A stretch of 64,000 bases of DNA from Alistipes sp. (GTDB lineage: Bacteria; Bacteroidota; Bacteroidia; Bacteroidales; Rikenellaceae), in contig JAJQED010000004.1 in NCBI GenBank assembly GCA_021201825.1, forward strand, positions 124,001 to 188,000, read 5' to 3'. The translations under genes and the position numbers were made by a program. The notes under the pieces are model-generated. The model was not told the DNA's origin, made no database searches, and worked only from the letters and a program-made list of their open reading frames with translations. Of this stretch, positions 18,319-26,780 are shown piece by piece. Positions within the stretch are counted from its first letter, which is position 1, and each line of letters starts with the position of its first letter.

Positions 18319-21171
18319 ATGTGCAGCAAGACAAGGGATTCGATCAGCATAAAGGGGGCCAGGGTCCACAACCTCAAAAATATAGACGTAGAGATACCAC
18401 ACGAGAAGTTCGTAGTGGTAACCGGCCTTTCCGGGTCCGGCAAATCTACTTTGGCATTCGACACAATTTTCGCCGAAGGCCAGCGGCGGTATGTGGAGAG
18501 CCTGTCGGCCTATGCCAGGCAGTTCCTCGGCCGTATCGACAAACCCGATGTGGACAGCATAGAGGGCATTGCCCCGGCCATAGCAATCGAACAGAAAGTC
18601 AATACGCGCAATCCGCGTTCCACCGTCGGTACCACTACCGAGATATACGATTACCTCAAACTCCTTTTCGCCCGTATCGGCCGGACCTATTCGCCCGTAA
18701 CGGGCAAAGAGGTTCGTGTTCACCATGTGGTGGACGTGATCGATTACGTAATGTCGCTTCCCGCCGGTACGCGCGTGATGATTACCGCGCCGGTTCACCT
18801 GCGGCAGGGGCAGGGGATAATCGAGAAACTTACCCTGCTGGCCCGGGAGGGCCTGCACCGTGTCCGGGTGGACGGACATGTCGCTTTGATCGAGGATGTT
18901 TTGCCCACTATCGGGGAGGACCACGGCGCGGCAGGTATCGAAACAGTAATAGACCGGGCCAAAGCGGATCCGGACGGCGGAGAGGAATTGAAAAGCAGGC
19001 TCGGGGACTCTATCGGGAAAGCATTCGAATACGGCGACGGCAAATGCCTTGTCATTAGCAGTTGTGACGGCACGGAGACCACCGAGGAGTTTTCCTCGCG
19101 GTTCGAGGCCGACGGGATCACGTTCGAGGAGCCGAACGAACACCTGTTCAGTTTCAACAACCCGCTCGGGGCCTGTCCCCGGTGCGAGGGCTACGGCAAA
19201 GTGATCGGCATAGACGAGGACCTGGTGGTCCCGGACAAAACCAAATCCATCTACGAGGACGCAATAGCCTGCTGGCGCGGGCAGAGCATGGGTAAATGGA
19301 AAGAGGAATTGGTGGCCAACGCCCACCGGTTCGATTTCCCGATCCATAAACCCTATTACGACCTCACGCAGGAACAGAGGGACCTGCTATGGAGCGGCAA
19401 CCGGTGGTTCCACGGGCTTGACGAATTTTTCCGGTTCCTTGAGAAAGAACGGTATAAGATACAGTACCGGGTAATGCTGTCGCGGTATTCGGGTAAAACC
19501 AAGTGTCCTGACTGCGGGGGCGGCCGCCTACGTCCGGAAGCCCTGTATGTCAAGGTCGGCGGGCTCACAATTGCGCAGATGGTAGCTATGCCGTCCGAGC
19601 AACTGCTGGCATTTTTCGAGAATCTCGAACTGGACGAACACGACCGGAAAACCGGCAACCGGATACTGATCGAGATAATCAACCGCCTGCGCTACCTGGT
19701 GCAGGTCGGACTGGGATACCTAACCCTCGACAGGCTGTCATCCACCCTCTCCGGCGGTGAAAGCCAGCGCATCAACCTGTCGGCTTCGCTCGGCAGCAAC
19801 CTTACCGGGTCGCTCTATATACTCGACGAACCGAGCATTGGACTCCATCCGCGCGATACCAACCGGCTGGTTGACGTGCTGACCCAGTTACGGGATATCG
19901 GCAACACGGTCATCGTCGTGGAGCACGAAGAAGAGATCATACGTGCCGCCGACAGGATTATCGATATCGGTCCCCGTGCGGGATATCTCGGCGGGGAAAT
20001 AGTTTATAACGGCAACATCGAGGGGTTGCTAAATGCAAAAAACAGCCTCACGGCCGACTACCTTACGGGCCGGCGGAAGATAGATATCCCTGCAAACCAC
20101 CGGGGATGGACAAATTATATTAAGGTCAAAGGCGCCCGGGAACATAATCTGAAAGGGATCGATGTGCGGTTCCCCCTCGGGGCGATGACCTGCGTAACGG
20201 GGGTCAGCGGAAGCGGCAAATCATCCCTGGTCAAAGGCATTCTTTACCCCGCTCTGCGCAGGGAGCTGTACGAAACCGGCATGAAGCCCGGCAATTTCGA
20301 ACGGCTGGAGGGGGACGTATCCCTGCTCAAATCGGTGGAGATGGTGGACCAGAACCCCATAGGCAAATCTTCCCGGTCCAACCCCGTCACCTACATCAAG
20401 GCTTACGATGAAATTCGCAAACTGCTTGCAGAACAGCCTTATGCAAAAAACAACAACCTCCAGCCGTCGCACTTCTCGTTCAACATTGCGGGCGGCCGTT
20501 GCGAAGAGTGTCAGGGGGAAGGGTTCATTAAGGTAGGTATGCAGTTCATGGCCGACGTGGAACTCAAATGCGACGCCTGCGGCGGCAAACGGTTCCGCGA
20601 CGAGGTGCTGGAAGTAAGGTACGACGGCAAAAATATTTACGACATACTCGAAATGACGGTAGACGAGGCCGTGGAGTTCTTCGGGCATAAAAAGGACGCT
20701 ACAAGCAAACGTGTCGTCGAGAAGCTGGAAGCTTTGAGGGACGTCGGCCTCGGGTACATTAAACTGGGCCAGTCGTCCTCCACTTTGTCCGGCGGCGAGA
20801 GCCAGCGCGTCAAACTGGCCGCTTTCCTGTTGAAAGAGAACACCGACGGCAGCACTATGTTCATTTTCGACGAACCTACCACGGGGCTTCACTTCCACGA
20901 CATAAAAAAACTGCTCGACTCGTTCGCCGCCCTTATCGCCAAAGGCCACACGATCGTCATCGTCGAGCATAACATGGACGTGATCAAGTGCGCCGACTGG
21001 ATCATCGACCTCGGCCCCGAGGCCGGGGACAAAGGCGGCAATCTCGTATACGAGGGCACACCTGACGGCCTGACGGCCGTAAAGGACAGCTACACGGGCC
21101 AGTTCCTTGCCCGGCGGCTTGACGGCGGGAAGTCCGCAGCGGCCCGGAAATCTAAAAAGAAAGCGCAATAA
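18319..21171 (+). CDS. uvrA: Excinuclease ABC subunit A
   Basis: DNA-damage recognition ATPase of nucleotide excision repair. The ATG at 18319 gives 950 residues starting [20 protein letters not shown]; a GTG at 18307 is a weaker alternative. Two ABC modules are seen, with P-loops GLSGSGKST and GVSGSGKSS and signatures [11 protein letters not shown] and [11 protein letters not shown]. Zinc-finger cysteines appear in [27 protein letters not shown] and CDACGGKRF. The C-terminus is a short basic tail. The gene follows pyrI closely, and the next gene starts on the base after its stop. Identity is very sure. Confidence 0.97.
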   Translation: MCSKTRDSISIKGARVHNLKNIDVEIPHEKFVVVTGLSGSGKSTLAFDTIFAEGQRRYVESLSAYARQFLGRIDKPDVDSIEGIAPAIAIEQKVNTRNPRSTVGTTTEIYDYLKLLFARIGRTYSPVTGKEVRVHHVVDVIDYVMSLPAGTRVMITAPVHLRQGQGIIEKLTLLAREGLHRVRVDGHVALIEDVLPTIGEDHGAAGIETVIDRAKADPDGGEELKSRLGDSIGKAFEYGDGKCLVISSCDGTETTEEFSSRFEADGITFEEPNEHLFSFNNPLGACPRCEGYGKVIGIDEDLVVPDKTKSIYEDAIACWRGQSMGKWKEELVANAHRFDFPIHKPYYDLTQEQRDLLWSGNRWFHGLDEFFRFLEKERYKIQYRVMLSRYSGKTKCPDCGGGRLRPEALYVKVGGLTIAQMVAMPSEQLLAFFENLELDEHDRKTGNRILIEIINRLRYLVQVGLGYLTLDRLSSTLSGGESQRINLSASLGSNLTGSLYILDEPSIGLHPRDTNRLVDVLTQLRDIGNTVIVVEHEEEIIRAADRIIDIGPRAGYLGGEIVYNGNIEGLLNAKNSLTADYLTGRRKIDIPANHRGWTNYIKVKGAREHNLKGIDVRFPLGAMTCVTGVSGSGKSSLVKGILYPALRRELYETGMKPGNFERLEGDVSLLKSVEMVDQNPIGKSSRSNPVTYIKAYDEIRKLLAEQPYAKNNNLQPSHFSFNIAGGRCEECQGEGFIKVGMQFMADVELKCDACGGKRFRDEVLEVRYDGKNIYDILEMTVDEAVEFFGHKKDATSKRVVEKLEALRDVGLGYIKLGQSSSTLSGGESQRVKLAAFLLKENTDGSTMFIFDEPTTGLHFHDIKKLLDSFAALIAKGHTIVIVEHNMDVIKCADWIIDLGPEAGDKGGNLVYEGTPDGLTAVKDSYTGQFLARRLDGGKSAAARKSKKKAQ

Positions 21172-22395
21172 GTGGAATTCTACCGGTTTACCCTTTCGAA
21201 CGGCATCAGGTGCATCTTCAAACAGGTGAAGTCACCCGTTGCATACTGCGCGCTTACGGTCAATGCCGGGAGCAGGGACGAACTGGCCCGCGAATCCGGC
21301 ATCGCCCATTTTACGGAGCACATGCTTTTCAAAGGAACAGGCCGCCGTAAAGCCCACCATATCAACTGCCGCCTCGAAAAACTCGGCGGGGAACTCAACG
21401 CGTTCACCACCAAAGAGGAGACGGTGGTCCATTCTACGACCCTCGCCGGGGATCTGCCTAAGGCCGCAGAACTCATTTCCGATATAATTTTCAATTCGAC
21501 GTTCCCGGCCCGGGAGATGGAAAAGGAGCGGGAAGTTATCCTGGACGAGATAAATTACTACAAGGACTCCCCGCCGGACAGGATTTACGACGAGTTCGAG
21601 GACCTGGTTTTCGCAGGCTCGAGACTCGGGCATAACATCCTCGGAAGCAGGACCACGGTCTCAAAATTCACAGGGGAAGACATAGCGGGATTCGTTTCTC
21701 GGTGCTATAATACGGACCAGATGGTACTGTCCGTTGCCGCCGACATACCACAGGCGGCGTTCCGAAAGCTGGCTGAAAAATATTTCGGCTCAATGGAGGA
21801 ATCCCGCCGGGAATATACGCGGAAGCTGTCGCGGCCGGTGGAGCGGTTCGAAAAATCGGTCAACCGGGGAACTCACCAGGCGCATTGCATCATGGGCGGC
21901 AGGGCTTACGATATGCACCACCCGGACAGGAACACCCTTTCCCTGCTTACCAATATAATTGGCGGTCCTGCGGCCAATTCGATGCTGAACGTTCTTTTGC
22001 GGGAAAAATACGGCCTCACCTATAATATCGATGCGGGTTACACACCGTATTCGGATACCGGCATATTCACCATCTACTTCGGTACGGATAAGGGCCGCAG
22101 CGCCCGCTGCATCGAACTGATAGAAAAAGTGCTCAAGGACCTGCGGGACCGTAAAATGACAGGGCGGCAGATCGCATCGGCCCAGAAACAGTTTATCGGG
22201 CAGCTGTCCATAGCCATGGAGGCCAAGGAGGCCTATATGCTAAGTGCAGCCAAAAGCCAATTGGTTTATAACGAGATAGACAGCCCGGAGGCGATCTACA
22301 GCAAGATAATGTCCGTCACCCCGGACAACATCCTCGCAACGGCCAACGAGGTACTGGACGGGCTGTCGGTACTGGTCTATAACGGACACCGATAA
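21172..22395 (+). CDS. M16 family zinc peptidase
   Basis: A 407-residue pitrilysin-type (M16B) metallopeptidase. The inverted zinc motif HFTEHMLFKG (HxxEH) is near residue 46, with a downstream Glu in EREVILDEINYYKD. The C-terminal half has the usual GLTYNIDAGY. No signal peptide is seen, so it is probably cytosolic. The start is a GTG directly after the uvrA stop, with no gap, so translation is likely coupled. Its own stop is one base from the convergent epimerase gene, leaving no room for a terminator. Confidence 0.92.
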   Translation: MEFYRFTLSNGIRCIFKQVKSPVAYCALTVNAGSRDELARESGIAHFTEHMLFKGTGRRKAHHINCRLEKLGGELNAFTTKEETVVHSTTLAGDLPKAAELISDIIFNSTFPAREMEKEREVILDEINYYKDSPPDRIYDEFEDLVFAGSRLGHNILGSRTTVSKFTGEDIAGFVSRCYNTDQMVLSVAADIPQAAFRKLAEKYFGSMEESRREYTRKLSRPVERFEKSVNRGTHQAHCIMGGRAYDMHHPDRNTLSLLTNIIGGPAANSMLNVLLREKYGLTYNIDAGYTPYSDTGIFTIYFGTDKGRSARCIELIEKVLKDLRDRKMTGRQIASAQKQFIGQLSIAMEAKEAYMLSAAKSQLVYNEIDSPEAIYSKIMSVTPDNILATANEVLDGLSVLVYNGHR

Positions 22396-22396
22396 T

Positions 22397-23269
22397 CTAT
22401 CCGTTACCCCGGAAAAAACTTTCGATATTCGGATATTTATAGCGGAATCCCGCCTCGATTAACTTTGCCGGCTTTACGCACTGGCCCGTAAGTACTGTAG
22501 CCGACGCCTGCCCGAGTGCAGCCCGGAATACCACTGGCGGTACCGGTAAACGCACCCACGACCGGTTTGCTGTTGATAAGGCCGAGAAAAATTCCCTGTT
22601 GGTGATTATTTCCGGCGCTACGAAATTGAACACCCCGGACAACTTCTCTTTACGGGCAATAAACCATAATGCGCCCGCGAGATCATCCAAAGCTATCCAC
22701 GGGAATATCTGCCTGCCGTTACCGAATACCGGTGCGATCTTAAAAGCCGCCGGCAAACGGAATTTTTTCAAAACCCCGCCGTCCGGGGACATTACAAGGC
22801 CGAAACGCATTATTACGGTCCTTACTGTTCGATCTGCCCGCAATGCTTCGCTCTCCCATGCCATGCAAAGGTCGGACAGGAATCCCGTTCCCTTGACGCC
22901 GTCTCTTTCGTCGTGACACCCGGGGCCGGAATAGTATCCGACGGCGGATGCCGAAAAGAAGACACGGGGTTTCTTCCCGGCCACTTCTATGGCTTCGATC
23001 AGTTTCCGGGTGGTATTTATCCGACTGGAATATAGGCTTTGCTTATAATGTTTAGTCCACCGGTGATCGATCGGGGCACCGGCCAGGTTGACAACCACAT
23101 CCGCCCGTTCGACAACCCGGACCAACCGCTCCATACCCGGTTCGGTAAAATAGTCGCGGTGCAAGGGGATAAAATCCACACCTTTAGCCGTTAAGAATTT
23201 ACCGAGGTGCGAACCTATAAATCCACCCGCGCCGCTTACGGCTACACTCTTTATTTCGTTTTCTCCCAT
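22397..23269 (-). CDS. TIGR01777 family SDR epimerase
   Basis: A 290-residue extended short-chain dehydrogenase of the TIGR01777/SDR39U1 group (YfcH-like). The nucleotide site is VAVSGAGGFIGSHLG near the N-terminus. DVVVNLAGAPIDHRWT, FFSASAVGYYS (Tyr of the SDR pair) and WIALDDLAGALWF are visible. The ATG at 23269 gives MGENEIKSVAVSG. An upstream open stretch to 23380 overlaps the next gene and lacks similarity. The physiological substrate of the group is unknown. It converges with the M16 gene with one base between stops. Confidence 0.88.
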   Translation of the reverse strand: MGENEIKSVAVSGAGGFIGSHLGKFLTAKGVDFIPLHRDYFTEPGMERLVRVVERADVVVNLAGAPIDHRWTKHYKQSLYSSRINTTRKLIEAIEVAGKKPRVFFSASAVGYYSGPGCHDERDGVKGTGFLSDLCMAWESEALRADRTVRTVIMRFGLVMSPDGGVLKKFRLPAAFKIAPVFGNGRQIFPWIALDDLAGALWFIARKEKLSGVFNFVAPEIITNREFFSALSTANRSWVRLPVPPVVFRAALGQASATVLTGQCVKPAKLIEAGFRYKYPNIESFFRGNG

Positions 23270-23342
23270 ATCTCTACCGGTCCGCCCGTAACCTCGAAAA
23301 GGGGGTGGGGCAGTAGCGCTCCCGGCCCCATGGCACTTACCT

Positions 23343-23687
23343 TTAAACCCGCACCGTATCCCGCTTGGCGAGCTTGGCAAGCAAATGGCCGTACTCGAAC
23401 TCCATTTGCCCGTCCGTTACCGTCATTCGGGGCAATTCCCGGGCTGGACCGAGCTTATCCTGCGCAAACGAGTATCCACGGGCCTCGGCTTCGTCGCAAA
23501 CCGCATGCAAATAAGCTTCTATATATGCCAACGGATGGGACGTTTCGAGGAACCTGCGCAGCTGCGGATGGTTCCGGTAACCCCTGGTTTTACCCTCCAA
23601 GACTTTGCGGGCCAGCAATCCCTCCCTCCAACAGGCCGTAAGCCCCATCCTGTCCAGATGGCACGGATGTATCGACCATAATCTCAT
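23343..23687 (-). CDS. Pyrimidine-dimer DNA glycosylase-like protein
   Basis: A 114-residue protein that resembles the Pyr_excise (T4 endonuclease V-like) family, which cuts the glycosylic bond at UV-induced pyrimidine dimers. The start MRLWSIHPCHLDRMGLTACW at 23687, the core GKTRGYRNHPQLRRF and the EYGHL near the end fit the bacterial members. An upstream ATG at 23738 would add 17 unconserved residues and lies ahead of the promoter element at 23706-23713. It sits upstream of the SDR epimerase gene on the same strand. The family assignment is fairly sure; activity is inferred. Confidence 0.78.
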   Translation of the reverse strand: MRLWSIHPCHLDRMGLTACWREGLLARKVLEGKTRGYRNHPQLRRFLETSHPLAYIEAYLHAVCDEAEARGYSFAQDKLGPARELPRMTVTDGQMEFEYGHLLAKLAKRDTVRV

Positions 23688-23705
23688 AATACCGGTTATT
23701 TGCGG

Positions 23706-23713
23706 CAAAGTTA
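23706..23713 (-). promoter_or_regulatory. -7 promoter element for the glycosylase-like gene
   Basis: TAACTTTG on the minus strand, about 19 bp ahead of the ATG at 23687. It supports that start over the longer one at 23738. Confidence 0.5.
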
Positions 23714-23850
23714 TACATTTACGCAGTAGGGTAACCATCTCGGGCGTCTCCCGGCTTACGGAATTATTTGGTTAGAAGAAATGACCGGCTATCGCATTGC
23801 AACCCCGGGGAATATTACGTTAATTTATACGCTCTGCCGCCCCCTTTCAT

Positions 23851-23858
23851 TATCTTTG
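23851..23858 (+). promoter_or_regulatory. -7 promoter element for the O-methyltransferase
   Basis: TATCTTTG, with TTTA 22 bp upstream (23825-23828) as a near -33 TTTG. It is the best-paired promoter of the window, 20 bp before the ATG. Confidence 0.55.
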
Positions 23859-23877
23859 TTATCCAAAGATCAAACGT

Positions 23878-24537
23878 ATGTTCACCGAAAAAGAGATCGA
23901 CAGGTATATCGAAGACCATACATCCGCGGAGGACCCGCTTATGGCCGAATTAGAACGGGAAACAAACCTCCGGGTAATACAACCCAGGATGCTCTCGGGG
24001 CGGATCCAGGGCAGGTTCCTCGAAACCCTGATTCGGATGCTTCGGCCGGAAAGGGTGCTCGAGATCGGCACTTTCACAGGCTATTCGACCCTTTGGATGG
24101 CGTCCGGGCTAAGCGGGGAGGGAACGGTGGATACTATTGAAATAGACGATGAATTATATTCCCTCTCGTCCTCTTTTATCCGGAGAAGCCCGTGGGCCGG
24201 CCGGATTGTACAGCATACCGGTTCGGCGCTCGAGATAGTCCCCCGGCTGGGAAAAACGTTCGATCTGGTATTTATCGACGGCGACAAACGGGAGTATCCC
24301 GACTATTACCGGATGCTTATGGGCGACGCCCCATATTCTGTTCCATGTCTCGGACCGGGGTCCTATATAATAGCCGACAATATCTTGTGGTACGGCAAGG
24401 TGATATACGAGCATCCCAAAGGCGACCGCCATACCGCCGCACTTAAATCTTTCAACGATATGGTCGTGAACGACGACCGTGTGGAGAACTTTATCCTTCC
24501 TGTGCGGGACGGGCTTAATATTGTCCGGGTCAAATAA
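23878..24537 (+). CDS. Class I SAM-dependent O-methyltransferase
   Basis: A 219-residue methyltransferase of the catechol/caffeoyl-CoA O-methyltransferase type. Motif I is RVLEIGTFTGYSTLWMA (about 59-75). The post-motif acidic strand is VDTIEIDDE, and FDLVFIDGDKREYPDYY carries metal-binding Asp residues, followed by YIIADNILWYGKV. The family is metal dependent and cytosolic. The natural acceptor is unknown. It lies upstream of the sigma factor gene, which has its own promoter element 5' of its start. Confidence 0.9.
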   Translation: MFTEKEIDRYIEDHTSAEDPLMAELERETNLRVIQPRMLSGRIQGRFLETLIRMLRPERVLEIGTFTGYSTLWMASGLSGEGTVDTIEIDDELYSLSSSFIRRSPWAGRIVQHTGSALEIVPRLGKTFDLVFIDGDKREYPDYYRMLMGDAPYSVPCLGPGSYIIADNILWYGKVIYEHPKGDRHTAALKSFNDMVVNDDRVENFILPVRDGLNIVRVK

Positions 24538-24544
24538 ATTCGCC

Positions 24545-24552
24545 TAATTTTG
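24545..24552 (+). promoter_or_regulatory. -7 promoter element for the sigma factor operon
   Basis: TAATTTTG just past the methyltransferase stop and 44 bp before the sigma factor ATG. Confidence 0.45.
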
Positions 24553-24596
24553 CAACAAACGGTTTTTTCCTGCGTCATTATGATAGAAACGGCCCG

Positions 24597-25148
24597 ATGA
24601 AAGGATACGGACAAATAATCGAAGATTGCAGGCGGTGCGACAGGGATGCACAGATGAAATTCTATTCCCTTTTCTGTAACCCGGTATTCAACAGCAGTAT
24701 GCGCATCCTGGGAGACCGGATGCAGGCTGAAGAAGTGATGCAGGAGAGCATACTGAAAGTACTGATGCGCACCGAGTTGCTAAATGACGACAAAGGGATT
24801 ATGGAAGCCGTGCTTAAACGGATCGCCATCAACCATTCCATAGATATCTGCCGCCGGAAAAAGCTGGAGCTTGTGGAATTGAGCGGCGGGGTCGAAAAAA
24901 AACTTTATGACGACCATGAGCCCGAACCGGCGGGGCTGACGATCGAAGAGGTCAAGCTGGCCATCGAAAAACTCCCCCGGGGAAGCAGGATGATAATCAC
25001 CCTGAAACTTATCGAAGGGTTCGACAATGATGAGATAGCCGCGCTGCTCAAGGTTTCGGAAGCCGCCGTAAGGTCGCAGTATTCGCGGGCAAGGAAAAAA
25101 CTCGGGGAAATATTAAAGAACAGGACGCAATATGAAATCGGAGCTTGA
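24597..25148 (+). CDS. ECF-type RNA polymerase sigma factor
   Basis: A 183-residue sigma-70 family factor of the extracytoplasmic function type. Region 2 covers about 20-85 (FYSLFCNPVFNSSMRILG, then AEEVMQESILKVLM and a DNA-facing RIAINHSIDICRRKK). Region 4 covers about 120-175, with IEKLPRGSRMIITLKLIEG and the helix-turn-helix EIAALLKVSEAAVRSQYSRA. The downstream gene overlaps its last 17 bases and encodes a membrane protein, the usual place for an anti-sigma factor. The DUF4097-like gene is third. The stimulus is unknown. Confidence 0.92.
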   Translation: MKGYGQIIEDCRRCDRDAQMKFYSLFCNPVFNSSMRILGDRMQAEEVMQESILKVLMRTELLNDDKGIMEAVLKRIAINHSIDICRRKKLELVELSGGVEKKLYDDHEPEPAGLTIEEVKLAIEKLPRGSRMIITLKLIEGFDNDEIAALLKVSEAAVRSQYSRARKKLGEILKNRTQYEIGA

Positions 25149-25644
25149 AAGACTTATTACGGAAAACCGGGCCTCTTTCGAAACGGAAAGCCTGCCGGAG
25201 GGGCACCTGGAAAGGTTCACCGCGCGACTGGAGCAAGGGGAGAAACTCCGCGGCAGAAAGACCGCATTGCGCAGGAGCCTGATGCGGGTCTCGGCCGTAG
25301 CCGCGTCGGTCATACTTATAATGATGGTAGTCACACCCCTCTCACGGATCAACCGGGAGGAACACTCCCAGCTGCTCGAGGCGCTGGATTACTTCTCCTA
25401 TGAGCTGCACTCCAAAGCCGAGGGCATTAAAGCCCTGGCCGAACACATTGAACCCGCCCACCGCCGCGAGATCCTGGACGATATAGAAAAACTTTCCGAG
25501 ATATCGATGGACCACCTGCCGGAGGGATCGGTATCGGAAGAGGAGCGCATCGGGTTGCTCTTCGAACACTATAACGCTAAGAGCACTTCGCTCGAAATGA
25601 TCGGAAATTCCATAACCAACATACTCGGCCCAGCGGCCGAATAA
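25132..25644 (+). CDS. Single-pass membrane protein, possible anti-sigma factor
   Basis: A 170-residue protein without a recognised family. An N-terminal charged cytosolic part of about 45 residues (MKSELERLITENRASFE...) is followed by one membrane segment (about 50-68, VSAVAASVILIMMVVTPL) and a helical, probably periplasmic C-terminal part. The topology and the 17-bp overlap with the sigma gene suggest an anti-sigma factor or a sensor. No zinc HxxxCxxC motif is present, so it is not a classical ZAS protein. The C-terminal domain, about 100 residues, could read envelope state. The role is inferred from position. Confidence 0.7.
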   Translation: MKSELERLITENRASFETESLPEGHLERFTARLEQGEKLRGRKTALRRSLMRVSAVAASVILIMMVVTPLSRINREEHSQLLEALDYFSYELHSKAEGIKALAEHIEPAHRREILDDIEKLSEISMDHLPEGSVSEEERIGLLFEHYNAKSTSLEMIGNSITNILGPAAE

Positions 25645-25655
25645 ATCGCAAAACT

Positions 25656-26702
25656 ATGAAAAAAATACTCTTATTATGTTCGATCGCGGTAATGAGCGCA
25701 GTGGCAGCCACAGCCTCCGTAACCGAAAAAAAAGTCATTACACACCGGTTCCCTAACGAGCATGCCAACAGCAAACTGAGCATAAACTCTATCTACGGGA
25801 ACGTAAATGTCACGCAGGCCAATCAGGATTACATAGATATCCGGGTGGAAGTAGAGGCCAAGGCCCGCAACAGTGAAAGTGCGCAAAGGATATTGGACCG
25901 CATCTCGGTGAACTTTTCCGGCAAAGGTACCGGTTGCTCCGCCAGGACCGAAATAGCCAAAAAAAATAACTCCAATAATGAAAGTTTCGAAATACGCTAT
26001 ATAGTAACGATCCCCGTGGGGGCCAAGCTGGATATTGTCAATAAATACGGCAACGTAATTCTCGGCAACCTGGACGGGACATTCACGACCGATCTCCAAT
26101 ACGGCAACCTCAATTCCGGTGAATTGAATGCAAGAGGTAACCGAATAAATATAAAGTACGGTAATGCAAATATCACCAATACGCCCGACCTGAACCTCTC
26201 GCTGGCTTACGGGAACCTCAAGGCCATCAATATTGCCGACCTTAAAATAAGCACCAGCTACTCGAACGTCACTGCGGACTACCTTGGCAATACGACCGTT
26301 AGTGCCAGCAAATACGACAATTACAAAATAGATAAGGTCCACACGTTCACTTCGTCGTCGTCCACTTCGGGGCTACAGATAGGCACCCTGATCAAAAGCC
26401 TCACCATCAAAGGGGGCAAATACGGCGACATTTCGATAGACAATGTACAGCCGGGCTTCGATGCCATAAACATTTCCGCCTCCTATTCGAACATTCGAAT
26501 CCGGTTCACCGAACCCAAGTTCGGCTATGACCTCAAATCGAATTACGGGGACGTGAAGCTCACCGACCTGGATTACAAAAACCGGGTGGAAATACGAGGC
26601 TATACCGATGTTAAATTGGAGGGCAGCGCAGGCGGTTACAGCGGCGAACCGAACGTAAACATCTCGGCCAATTACGGCGCCATCAGCCTTAGGGGAAAAT
26701 AA
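25656..26702 (+). CDS. Secreted DUF4097-like beta-helix protein
   Basis: A 348-residue exported protein with a signal peptide (MKKILLLCSIAVMSAVAATA). The rest is a run of short repeats with YGNV, YGNL, YGNA, YSNV, YGDI and YSNI turns, from about residue 45 to the end (SINSIYGNVNVTQ, VNKYGNVILGNLDG, SLAYGNLKAINI). Such repeats predict a right-handed beta-helix of the DUF4097/adhesin-like type. It lies 11 bp after the membrane protein gene and a strong terminator follows. Products of this kind often accompany ECF sigma and anti-sigma genes in Bacteroidetes, which suggests an envelope-stress role, but no function is known. Confidence 0.83.
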   Translation: MKKILLLCSIAVMSAVAATASVTEKKVITHRFPNEHANSKLSINSIYGNVNVTQANQDYIDIRVEVEAKARNSESAQRILDRISVNFSGKGTGCSARTEIAKKNNSNNESFEIRYIVTIPVGAKLDIVNKYGNVILGNLDGTFTTDLQYGNLNSGELNARGNRINIKYGNANITNTPDLNLSLAYGNLKAINIADLKISTSYSNVTADYLGNTTVSASKYDNYKIDKVHTFTSSSSTSGLQIGTLIKSLTIKGGKYGDISIDNVQPGFDAINISASYSNIRIRFTEPKFGYDLKSNYGDVKLTDLDYKNRVEIRGYTDVKLEGSAGGYSGEPNVNISANYGAISLRGK

Positions 26703-26719
26703 GAAATCAGTCTTATCTC

Positions 26720-26760
26720 AAATAAAAGAGAGAACAGCTCGGTTGTTCTCTCTTTTATTT
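26720..26760. terminator. Bidirectional terminator
   Basis: AAATAAAAGAGAGAACA and its complement form a 17-bp perfect stem with a 7-base loop between the convergent DUF4097-like and phosphoglucomutase genes. The arms start and end with A/T runs suited to both strands. Confidence 0.88.
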
Positions 26761-26780
26761 AAGGGGATTGGGCGAAAAGT

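Noticed and set aside
18244..19347. A 367-codon frame antisense to uvrA
   Set aside because: It is a GC-driven shadow of a very conserved gene, and its translation resembles no protein family.
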